Part shown: in pieces, positions 10,528-19,759 of the stretch
Layout: the number at the start of each line of letters is the position of its first letter
How positions within the stretch are numbered: the stretch's first letter is position 1
NCBI GenBank assembly: GCA_022592445.1
Contig: JABYQR010000050.1
Span: 62,001 to 126,000 of the forward strand
Direction of reading: 5' to 3'
From: Cytidiella melzeri
Taxonomy: Eukaryota > Basidiomycota > Agaricomycetes > Polyporales > Irpicaceae
Length of the DNA: 64,000 nt
Program-made: the position numbers and the translations under genes
Notes under the pieces: model-generated
The model's database searches: none
The model's input: only the letters and a program-made list of their open reading frames with translations
Told to the model about the DNA's origin: nothing

Positions 10528-11445
10528 TCAAGGGGACCTGCGTCGTCTGGCCGTCCCCCCGTGAGTTGTGCGTCGCGGTGACCGTGAACGCCCCGTCCGT
10601 CTCCGCTCTGAAGCTTCCTCTACCCCAGGACGACTCTGTCTGCTGCGAGGGAACAATGCTGGTTCTGCAGCCATCTATGATTTCCAGCTCAGGTCAGCCG
10701 AAAAGCAACGTAGGGCACAACACAAAGAAAAAGGGGGGGCTCACCTCTTCCTCCTTCACGCGCACCTGCGTAGTACCACCGTCAGCCTCCTCCAGTACTC
10801 CCTGAACCGACTCTCGCAGCCTCTCCTTCTCCTTCTCCTTGTTCCGCTTCCACATCAACTTTTTGCAGCATTTGTCACAGAGCACAACCTTCACCAACGC
10901 CAACTTGTTCTCTCCCTTTTCCACGTACGAGAACGGAAGCTCGAGTGTCTTCAGCCCAGGCATAACGTCGGCGCCGTCTTCGGGGTCATGGTTCCGAGGG
11001 GGGTGCAACGCACATCTCGTGTTCCCGCACGTCGTCTCTCCTGCGCCCGAGATAACCTCTGTTTCTGTCCTCCAACGTAACGCAAACTAAAAGGGGGGGG
11101 GGGGTTGCGGACATAGCTGTTAGCTTGTGACAAGAGAACGAACGATCCCCTGTTCCGGTCATGCGCACGTACGTTTCCTGACTTGTAATGCTTCAAGTCG
11201 CACACGGCGTACTCGCGGAACAGACGTTCGTAGTACTTTTGGGCGACTTGGTCTTCCCATGTATGTGGTTTTGCGTCGTTGTCGTCCTCGCGTAGGAATC
11301 TGAATATGTTGTGTCATGGTAAATCTCATGTATGCATTGTCTAGGTCTATTACCTGTGTGAGTCTTTGAGGATATCAAATTCTGTCCGTGGAGGGAGGAA
11401 TTGGTGGCCAGCAGATGATGAGCTGCCAGGTTTATAGAGTGCCAT
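10528..11445 (-). CDS. FRA10AC1-family protein (predicted spliceosome-associated)
   Basis: Minus-strand exons 11354-11445, 11173-11299, 10745-11086 and 10528-10674 encode 235 residues. The diagnostic core is present in order: TEFDILKDSHRFLRED, WEDQVAQKYYERLFREYAVCDL, FALRWRTETEVISGAGETTCG, then LPFSYVEKGENKLALVKVVL and LCDKCCKKLMWKR, as in the FRA10AC1 domain, with CxNxxC and CxxCC cysteine pairs that probably bind metal. The C-terminus is Arg/Ser-rich (SERRRTGRSRSPRRT), consistent with a nuclear RNA-processing protein. The human member is reported as spliceosome-associated. The start at 11445 is the first Met upstream of the conserved block in this exon; a further 5' exon is possible. The last two introns carry runs of C next to splice sites. 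It sits next to a U2 snRNA gene. Confidence 0.85.
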
Positions 11446-11628
11446 GTACAATGTGATGGAGGTACTGAAGCAAGAAATTGAATATATTACATACACAAAA
11501 TGACAACAAATGCAGCGTGAGAGCTTCCACAAACTGAAGAGAATAGAATATTTCCATTTGCCAGAAGGACCAAGCACATCCAATGACATGCCAGCCAACA
11601 TCCAAGCAAAGAAGAAATCCCGAAGAAA

Positions 11629-11839
11629 GGGGGTAATGCCCCCGACAACACAAGCCGGCACTGCAGCGGCAAGGTCATCGTACCCCTTCCGAGTTGCAAG
11701 CAGAGCTCGGAAGGGACACAAGGCGGGAGAAAAATAAGATAACCATGAACAGGAGGCGGTGCCTCCATAATAGTGGTTAAACTATTAAGAACAGATACTA
11801 CACTTCATCTAAGCCAAAAGGCCAGAGTGGTGAGGGATT
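11629..11839 (-). ncRNA. U2 spliceosomal snRNA
   Basis: The minus strand reads GGCCTTTTGGCTTAGAT followed by GTGTAGTATCTGTTCTT, the near-invariant U2 5' region. The branch-site recognition sequence GTAGTA is complementary to 11797-11802. Downstream are a stem-loop II-like segment (AATAGTTTAACCACTATT), a U-rich Sm-type site (ATTTTTC, complement of 11729-11735), and a stem-loop IV with loop GCTGCAGTGCC resembling the U2B''-binding loop. The RNA ends near GGGGCATTACCCCC. A TATA box lies at the expected distance upstream. Ends are estimated to a few bases. U2 base-pairs with the intron branch site in the major spliceosome. Confidence 0.93.
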
Positions 11840-11860
11840 TGAAGCAGAACGAGCGTATGT

Positions 11861-11869
11861 TTATATAGG
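11861..11869 (-). promoter_or_regulatory. TATA box of the U2 snRNA gene
   Basis: On the minus strand CTATATAAA lies about 25-30 bases upstream of the estimated U2 5' end, the expected place for a core promoter element. Confidence 0.6.
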
Positions 11870-12795
11870 AGGGAGGACTATACGCACGGACCAGGCGTAC
11901 ATGTAGCGCTGTTCAATGTTGTGGCTGACGCGAACTTGACATCCACCAGCCATGTTCATTATTGTTCACCTGTGAGGCTCACCTAGCCAAGTCCATCTCA
12001 GTAGGTGCGCGACTCTGATTGATTGCGCAGAAATCAATCAGGGTAGCACACCAACGCGACCCGCGTAGCAATGGCAGCAATTGGATGCAGTGAGTGCCAA
12101 CCTCTAGATGATACGTACTTACTTGTTGGTTTCGAGTTTACAAAACACGGCGAACGCAACCAGCCGCACTCTCCTTTTCGGAATGTCAGTCTCCATTGGC
12201 ACGGACCTCAACTGCGACGACACTAACGGAATGGGTTTCTCGTACCACCTCACGGCATCCCGAACACGCCCGAGCTGAGAGGACGCGCGTGGGTAACCAC
12301 TGCGGAGGTACTTTTCCTGCTTTGTGCTCACCTTCCGTCTTCTCGACTTCCTGTAGTGAAAATTTGTACACGTCGTCCACGCTGAATCGAGACACGACAG
12401 CGGAGCGCTGTCTGGCTTCCACCTGGTTATGGTTCTCTTGTGGTACCGCCCAACACATCCTCGCGCGGACTTCTACACGCATACAGCTGGGACATTCACT
12501 ACTCGGAAGATCGAGCCTTGTCAACAACTTGGCCTCCTACCAGCGTTCGGTTTCTCTGGGGAAAATCCCACACGGGTCGTGAAGAGTCTCAACCGCAAAA
12601 CCGATGATTTGGACAATATACATCATGAACGACCACGAACTGCAAAACACGGCGTCCGCTATTTCCCAAGTGATCCATTCAATGTACCAGGTCTGATTAG
12701 CTGTGATCATATGTACTGTGAATAAGCAGGTCCTGCCCACCGCCTTCACACGATTGTCCAACATCCTATATATACAGTTTTCCATCACTCAACTC
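11870..12795 (-). other. Possible decayed or unrecognised gene fragment
   Basis: The minus strand has a TATA-like TATATATA near 12767-12775. Below it are open segments rich in ordinary residues (for example SRFSVDDVYKFSLQEVEK near 12330-12400 and RDAVRWYEKPIPLVSS near 12200-12260). They lie in different frames and I could not join them with convincing splice sites. No family is recognised. It may be a degraded gene or a poorly spliced one. Confidence 0.25.
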
Positions 12796-13429
12796 ATTGA
12801 CCACGACAACTGCTCGTGTCCGAACCTAGAGCGTACCAGACAAGGTCTGCGTGCAACGCAGATCGCACTAGAACAGAAACACATCCGTCCCGTCTGCGCA
12901 AGGAGAAAGATCATGAGACTCCTAGTGTCTGACGTGTACGCTCACACTGCAAGCAAACCACGCACTCCATATTTATCGCTTTAGCAGGGTAGCAAAAAGC
13001 TCTGTGGATGCGCGCATCACCAGGGTCTTCCGTCGTGTGAACGTCTGCGAGCGTATGCATAGGAGTATCGCCTCGGCTTCGTTGCTGTTAGGTGACGAGA
13101 TGCCGCGGAGCGTTGACGAGCGCGGTGGACTGGCGAGCGGTCCCGGACGTCCGTGGTGTACTGATCGAGTAGGCCAATCACGATGATTGAGTGTGTTGCT
13201 TGGCGTACAGCGGGTTCGACTTGCATGGCTTAGCAGCAGATACGGCTCGTGAATCGTAGTTTGGACGACCATGAACAAGCGTTCCTATGTAGGTTATGGT
13301 GATTCAGGTGCTATAAATAATAAACTTTACCCAAGCTCCATTCGAAGCAAGTCGTCATCAATTGTGTCTGTCACTTGCCACACTTTCTTGATCGTCCTTT
13401 GTTTGTTTTGTTTCCATCTACCTTTGAGA

Positions 13430-14210
13430 ACTTGGAAGAAGCTTCGGTTCGACCATCGACGGCTGTTTGAAGAGGCAGAGCGCCGTCGAGGTCGTATGCG
13501 AATCCTAAAGACGGCCAGTCCCTCAGGATCATGCGTACATGTGCAAGTTGTGGGTGCATGATGGTTCATGCTGAAGATGGGAATGCGGTGACCGGCAGTA
13601 GGGAGAGTGTCTGAGCGTGTATCTTTGCCCATTCAAGCTCGTCAACAACGCCGATCACGATGCTTTGCACGACGTGTGGACTGACCAAGCTTCGAAGGCT
13701 CCAGCGAATATTCGCTCATCGTGGATGTCCCAACCGGAATGTCCTTGGCAAGCTTCTCAGCGCCACAATGGCCGGGCAAGTCAGCTGCTCGAGAGCTTTC
13801 ACAGCTCCCACGAAACAAAGCAAAGTACGAGTGAATAGAGGGCGGTGTTAGTGCGCGCTACGCTGTGGATAATGGACGGCTTACCTTGATGCCTTTTGGT
13901 GTGCGTTGCGATGCGATGCATACGAACAGTGGGGTTAGGTCGTCTTGCGCCGAGAATGCGAGTTTTTGAGCTTTCGGGTGGGCATCGCCCAGGAAGACGA
14001 AGAAGGCGCAGAGAAAGAAGCGTTACTTGTGAGAGAACGTCAGAGGCACGGCACGAGGAGCCGCAGCCGCTTTCCTTCTAGGGTGGTCCACTCCGTGTAG
14101 TGAGTGTCTGAGAAACGAGTAGACAGCGTTGACTGAGACACCTGCAAGGACACAGCGACGAGGATAGAGTTGGATCGGTTTGTCGTCATGTGGTGACGGC
14201 GAGTCAACTG
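13430..14210 (-). pseudogene. Unidentified gene remnant with two in-frame TGA stops
   Basis: From about 13786 down to 13430 one minus-strand frame reads through protein-like sequence (VKALEQLTCPAIVALRSL, SPHVVQSIVIGVVDELEW, HPQLAHVRMILRDWPSLG). It is broken by TGA codons at 13716-13718 and 13566-13568, exactly 150 bases apart in the same frame. Upstream, another open piece (FFVFLGDAHPKAQKLAFSAQ, near 13950) ends at a good donor GTAAGC, suggesting a multi-exon ancestor. One TGA follows CGA and could derive from CGA by C-to-T change. No family is recognised. Confidence 0.35.
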
Positions 14211-14622
14211 ATCTGCGAACTCAATAAGAAGCGGATTAGATTCGTCCGATTATGGTCTAGTCCGAACTGGACGAGGGGTAGATAGACGCCAGTCGATCGC
14301 TGCGGCACTTGCAGTCGTCTGCCCACTCTCAGAGCTCATCGTAACGCGACGACTTGTGCAGAAAAAAAAGAGTGTACAAGAAGATTCAAGTCGTGACTCA
14401 TCTTGCTGTGCGTGCACAGCGAGGGGCCAGTGAGCAGGGGACGATGAACGCGAGAGGCAACTTTAAAACGGGAAGGATCTTTGTCAGATCTTCGAATGCA
14501 TTCTAACCGGTTATACTATCTCCGACCTAATGTCAATGATTCATATACTGACCTCCTGTCTGCACTTCTTCGTCCTGCCCTCTCACTCGACCACTCTCAC
14601 CACCGTCAAATACGTCCTCAAC

Positions 14623-15443
14623 ATGTCTTCCAACAGCGACCGCAATGTCCAACACGGCAGCCAACCCATCCCCATCCACCACCGTAGCCGCTCCCACTCC
14701 ATCTCTGAGGCCTCCTCCTCGTCTGAAGACTCGTCCTCCCCACACTCTCCCGTCTCTCCCATGAACTCTCCGCCCTCAAGCACCCAACCCCGCATCGCAC
14801 CCATGAGCCCAGCCGCCTCGGGTGTCCTCAGCTACCTCATCAGTCAGTCTCCCAAGTCGCCCACTGCGACCTTTCCCTTCCGCCGAGGCTTCGGCACCGC
14901 AGTCGTAGAAGGTGTGTATTATGTTCAGCCGAATCGCGTCACTTAACCTTTATCTTCGTTGCGTCACTCACCCATCTCTCATAATTAGATGATTCCGAAA
15001 TCGACTTATCTGCGCCGCCCTCTGGAAAGCATCGTCGCGCGAGCACCGCTGGCTGGACAACGACGGCCATGACTGGCGGAAGCATTCCCGCTCAATCCCC
15101 ACCCGTCTCCACTCAGCAGAACCGTGCTTCGGGCTTGCTTCGTCGTCTTTCGCTCGGCGGAATGGCATTGAACGTGAGCTTCTTTCTTCGCTCCAAATCA
15201 TCTTCCCTTCGTTCAACAGTTCCCTCCTAGCCACCTCTGTCCCCGGTTCAGCCAATCATGCGTGATGGAGACCGTGTTCCGCCCAACACGCCCGCAATCC
15301 CGCGTGGTCCCAGTCCCCCTGCCACAGTCGGCCGTAAGCCCCGTCGCGCCAACACCCTCGCTCCCGGATCTCAGCGTCCCAAAAGGGCCCCGTCTCCCAT
15401 GGGCGAGAGGATCTTGACTGGGCACTTTGATGGGTTCAACTAG
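14623..15443 (+). CDS. Conserved hypothetical Ser/Pro-rich protein with C-terminal PMGERILTGHFDGF motif
   Basis: Exons 14623-14911, 14989-15173 and 15252-15443 encode 221 residues. The N-terminal half is Ser/Pro-rich and probably disordered. Islands FPFRRGFGTAVVE, RASGLLRRLSLGGMALNP (a possible phosphosite or docking helix) and the C-terminal SPMGERILTGHFDGF look conserved. I recognise that last pattern from fungal hypothetical proteins but know no function for it. The Met at 14623 is preferred over an upstream in-frame Met at 14530 because the sequence before it is hydrophobic and unlike the rest. Confidence 0.75.
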
Positions 15444-16922
15444 ACGGAACTTGTCCGAGTGCCGAAACGAGGGACAATGGGTGCTGCAGCAGTAAAACTA
15501 TGCTACCACTTTCTCGACGAGCCAATTCCGCCCGTGGATCTAATTGTTCAGTTTTGGAACAACATATCATCACAACTCGTAATTTGAAGCCGAGAGGACG
15601 ACAACTAATCTCCTGGCGAAGCTGTATCAAATCACTATACTCATCTTCCCTGTATTCAACACACCACCGTCTAGTCAGCCTCTCGCATGCCCTGCTTCGA
15701 CCACGGCGACCCGCTACGCTAGGATGCTATCTCACTTGCATTCTAATCAGAATCGTGCCTAGCGTAAAGCCAGCTGGTCGTTCCACCGCATTGGGACGCT
15801 CTGCTCAGCCGTCTGACTCTTCCGGGTCCGCGGGTGGCCGCACGGATCTCACTACTTTGACTCTGGTTCTCACTCGGAGCAACCACGTCCTGGTATGCCA
15901 GTACAATTGTACAAAATACCTGATTACCCTCATCCTTCATTCACTGTATCATCGCTCGCTTGCTCTTACTTTCTCACGTAAATTATCCTCTTTCTTTCTT
16001 CCGTCCAAAAATATTGGGGAGGTTTTGTACGATACACGTGTATTCTCTTTTTTGATTGTTTGCTCTGTCCCATATTCAGCACGGTGTATGTTTAGTATTG
16101 AGCTGTAGTATTATGATTATTCATTCGGTATTGCTCCATGCATGCGCATATACTACAGTTTCGGCTTTGTGGGGATTCAGCCGTGGGGTTTGAGTGGGAA
16201 AGGATTCGGGAAGATTAAACGGTCAGGAAGAGTGGGTTGGAACGATCGAAAGAGAGAGAGAGAGAGATTTGACGATGAAAAGGTCATGAGCAAGAAAACA
16301 ATCACAAGTAACTCAAGCTAGATCTGGGTGTACTTAAGGGATATGTGTACGGCAAGAGATTGTATACGAATAAATAACATGTTGTTGGAGAAATGCGGAG
16401 AGTTTGGTCAGGGAGAGGGGAGGGGTTGGGATTGGGGTTGGGGTTGGGGTTGGAGCCCCTGGCTAGCTAGCTAGCTAGATACTTGTGAGGAGAGGTAGGG
16501 TTGCCAAGAATGAACGAATGAAAGAATGAACAAAAAATAAAAGTAAGAAAGTAGGGAAAGAAAGAGTGAACGAGATCTCTGTGAGAGTCGGGGTGTGCGA
16601 TGGTTTGCCAGTGGTAATCGAGGTATTGGTTGGTGTGTTGATTGATTGGGAAAGGGCTGGCCATGGGGAGTCGGGTCCAGTTTGTGTCATCTCGCTCCTG
16701 GAGCGAACAGGAAAAAAGGAGGAGAAGGAGGAAGGGAGGAAGAAGAAGAAGCACATTGTTTGACTTGGATACCACGACGAGGGAATCCTCAGGTGCAGAT
16801 GGAAATCCGCACCCAACGAGGTTTCGCATACTCGACTGTTGCTGTTCAGAAAAAAGAAAAAAAGTAACAAGAACGAAAGTCAGAAGCCAAAGCCGACGGT
16901 CCTAATTTTTGTACCACCCGTC
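15444..16922. other. Convergent intergenic region with simple-sequence tracts
   Basis: Long 3' space between the gene ending at 15443 and the minus-strand gene ending at 16923. It contains an AG-dinucleotide run (about 16249-16266), a G-rich run with six GGG/GGGG blocks (16416-16452), a CTAG tetranucleotide run (about 16461-16479) and pyrimidine/purine tracts (16700-16760). No gene is supported; the open stretch 15500-16108 has no protein character. Confidence 0.6.
16416..16452 (+). repeat. G-rich tandem tract with potential G-quadruplex
   Basis: Repeated GGGGTT-type units (GGGGAGGGGTTGGGATTGG, then further GGGGTTG units) give at least six runs of three or four G separated by 1-3 bases. Four such runs satisfy the usual quadruplex pattern. 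It is in 3' intergenic DNA, not at a chromosome end. Confidence 0.7.
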
Positions 16923-18566
16923 CTACTCGTCGTCGGGGATCTCACCCGCTACGACATCGACGTCCTCATCAGCCAAAGGCTTCTTCGCCTCGAGCATCGA
17001 CACGAGGTCTGCAAGGTCATCGCCGTGTTTGACAGAGCTCGGAGAACCGGGAAGCTCAACCTCGTGTTCCTGCTCCTGCTCGTCCGTGACGATGTCAGCA
17101 GCGTGGCTCGGCGCCGCCAGGTCAACGTTCTCGGGTGAAGGCTCCTCTTTCTGCTCGGGTTCTACGGCTGCGGTAGGATCGTCGATGTGAGGCTCTTCGG
17201 GCTCCACATCGTGCGTTGGCGCATCGACGTGTTGTTCTTCAGGCTCGTCGTGCAGGACCGGCTCGTCCACATGCGTCTCTTCCAAGTCGATAGTCACCAC
17301 CTCTTCGATATGTTCCTCATCTCCTTCGTGGGCTTGAGCAGACGTAGCCGTCTCAAGAACTTGGAAAGGTGTTTCCTCAGCAGCCCCAGAGACGACCTTC
17401 GCCTTCGTACCCACAGCAGCACCTCCCCTCGCCTTCGTAGACGCTCCTCTCGTTGACGCAGCACCCCTCATAGAAGCAGCACCTCTCTTCACGGGAGTAA
17501 CCGTCCTCACAGGCGTCGGACTCGTCGGTGCACCAGCAGCAGCTCGCGTCTTTTGCAGACTAGCAGCAGTCGGCTTGCTCAACCTCTCTGCCGCATCGGG
17601 TGCCAGCGTCAGTTTCTTCAGAGGTAGGGCAGGTCCGTCGTCGGCACCGCGCGTTCTCGCCAGCGACGCAGCGGTAGGAGCGAACAGACTTGGACGGGTC
17701 TTCGCCGACGTCGTCGAAGCCGAGGGGGTCTTGGGTCTCGCTGATGGTGTCTTTGGGCGCGCTGTCGATGGTGTCTTTGATCGGGAAGGTGTCGTCGGAG
17801 CGCGGACAGACGCACTGGAGACAGGGCGAGGCCGAACTTGGGCTTGGGACTGGGAGTGTGTCAGTTTGGAGGCGGGAGAGCCTTTGATACCTGATGGTGC
17901 CGATGTGGAGGCGGAGATGGCTGGAGGGGTGTGGAATGAGGTTGGGGGAGAGCGAGCCGGGGTGCGCGGTACGGGAGGTTTAGAGGTGACGGGGCGGGCG
18001 GATGGTGTCTTGGCCTTTGAAGGGGTGGCTTGACTCTTGGATGGCGCAGTAGTGGTAGATCCGACGCCGGATTGGCGGACAGTGGCTGGCTTCAGTGTTG
18101 GCGAAGATGATGTGGTCTGTGCTGGCTCAATAGGTGATGGGATCGAGTCTGCATCTGCGATGGGAGAGTCTTCGGGATTAAGAGCAGATACAGCCTCTGG
18201 GAGCTGTGCTACTTCAACCTTGGGCGAAGCGTCCGGTGTAGGTAGCGACGGCTTTAGCGGCACATTCTCCGGGACTGGAGCAGTGGGAGCTGCTGGCTTG
18301 GCTTCTGTCTCTACATCCTGCTTTGGCTTTGGAGGCCACTCCCGCTTCTCCTTCACCTCTATCTTTGATGCATCGCCAGACGGATTTGCCAACGCACTAG
18401 ACGTGCGAGACGGCGTACCGACAAGAGACTGTCGCTTCGTCTGCTGCTCAAATCGTCCGATGAGGTTGGCGACGCTCTGGCGAGGTCTTTCATCTGGCAG
18501 CGGCCTGCAAAAATTGGCAGTGATGATGAACGCAGGCATCTCGAAATCAACAACAAATGCTTACAT
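16923..18566 (-). CDS. Disordered Ser/Thr/Pro/Ala-rich protein; start codon split by an intron
   Basis: Exons (minus) 18565-18566 and 16923-18504 encode 527 residues. The first exon supplies only AT; after a 60-nt GTAAGC...GCAG intron the G completes ATG, giving MPLPDERPRQSVANLIGRFE. The SVANLIGRFEQQTKRQS segment is the most protein-like part and probably a helical interaction motif. The middle has KTPSARP-like repeats and is basic (about residues 140-360). The C-terminal third is acidic with DEPEEQHVDAP-like repeats and ends DDE. If the intron is kept, an alternative start at 18539 gives MPAFIITANFC before the same frame. No family with known function is recognised; a scaffold or cytoskeletal adaptor is only a guess. 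Confidence 0.75.
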
Positions 18567-19620
18567 CGTTGTAATATGTGTTTCTAATCGTAAAGGGGGG
18601 TTATGCAAAGAGACTAGGTCTCAGTGGTATATCGTAGGTAGACAGTGCTCTCGCCGGCGAGAGAAGGTGGGCAGAATGAACGTTTGAAGCAAGTTTGAGA
18701 ACAAGGTCGTGGTGGTTGGTTGCGATGTCCCAGGCCGCCCGGATCAGCACAAACCTATACGTGGACGCGGCTCAAACCACTCCGTCTTGACCACCATCCT
18801 CGGCAACTTACCTCCATCTCACATGTGCCATCAACCACCAAAAGAGACGGCATCGACGCATTTATAACGTACAGGCTGGCATCTGGACATACTGTTGGTG
18901 GCATGTGTGCGCATGCAAGTCGAGGTTTAACGTTCATCAAGTAGCGTCGATTCCGCATCGCGAACCTGGGTGGTCCTCTCTACGATTATCAGCAAGAACG
19001 CAGGGATCTGACAGTACGCACAATGCCAGGAAAGAGCATGGAAAGACTGGCCATGGTACGGCAGAGCGGCACGTCTCAGTGAGCACCAGCTGGCGTTGGT
19101 CGAGTGATTGCACGCTGGAACACTGAGATCGCTACATGCCTCTCACAGAGTAGAGCATTGACAGCTCTGTCTGAGGCATCGTGCGATGGATGACTCGTGC
19201 CAAGCCTGCTGCTCTCCGTCAAGTATGGATCCGCTGCTCGCGTCTTTGTTCTTTGCTATATCTCTTTCTAGTGTCCTGTAATTCATACCTCATTTCCCCC
19301 GTTTATTCCATAAGACCATTGTCTTACTGTCCCACAAAACCTTTGCTACGAACGGAGAGCGGCGCGGGTGCCTTCAGGTGAGTTGGAGCTCTGATCGTGA
19401 ACGAAGGCAGGGTGCTCAAACACGTTCGCATCAGCATATGCCTATAGGCTCAGGTCTGGGGAAAGTGTGTCGCGATTGTCTAGCAAACCCTCGTTGAGGT
19501 CGACAGTATCGATGAACGGCAAGGCCAGTTATGGTCACGCCGACGAACAAACATGTGCAAACGCGGTTGGTTTATCGAGAATCAACACGTCGCGTCGCGT
19601 CCTGAGGCTGACTTCGAACA
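18567..19620. other. Intergenic region upstream of 16923-18566
   Basis: About 1 kb with no supportable coding sequence on either strand; presumably the promoter of the minus-strand gene. Confidence 0.5.
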
Positions 19621-19673
19621 TGGCCAAACTAGCTCGGATGGCCTAAAGAGGCCATCCGAGCCAGATTTGGCCA
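19621..19673. repeat. 53-bp imperfect inverted repeat (dyad)
   Basis: The inner arms GCTCGGATGGCC (19632-19643) and GGCCATCCGAGC (19650-19661) are perfect complements around TAAAGA. Outer arms TGGCCAAA (19621-19628) and TTTGGCCA (19666-19673) extend the symmetry. It contains CGG...CCG half sites, the element type bound by fungal Zn2Cys6 dimers, and lies just upstream of a TATA-like CATATAAATA. Confidence 0.85.
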
Positions 19674-19688
19674 GCTTCGAATTCAAAC

Positions 19689-19698
19689 ATATAAATAC
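19689..19698 (+). promoter_or_regulatory. TATA-like element followed by pyrimidine-rich leader
   Basis: CATATAAATA is followed by a strongly CT-rich stretch (about 19710-19760), the usual look of a fungal transcription start region. It faces the decayed repeat tract downstream. Confidence 0.45.
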
Positions 19699-19759
19699 AG
19701 GCCATCCTCGACGTCTCCCTCTCCATCCTCTCTTCCTCTTACCACCACCTCCCCAGTAC

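Noticed and set aside
11350..11721. 123-codon minus-strand frame extending the FRA10AC1 exon upstream through U2
   Set aside because: The upstream part translates the U2 snRNA sequence and its 3' flank; only the segment from Met 11445 onward aligns with the protein family.
15500..16108. 202-codon plus-strand open frame after the small conserved protein
   Set aside because: Starts directly after the stop of a good gene and has Ser/Leu/Tyr-rich composition without any motif; most likely 3' UTR.
16416..16455. GGGGTT repeats as a telomere or interstitial telomere
   Set aside because: Too short and irregular, not the TTAGGG unit common in fungi, and lies between two ordinary genes.
17575..18687. 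Long plus-strand frames over 17.5-18.7 kb
   Set aside because: Antisense shadows of the Ala/Pro/Ser-rich minus-strand gene 16923-18566, whose codon bias keeps the opposite strand open.
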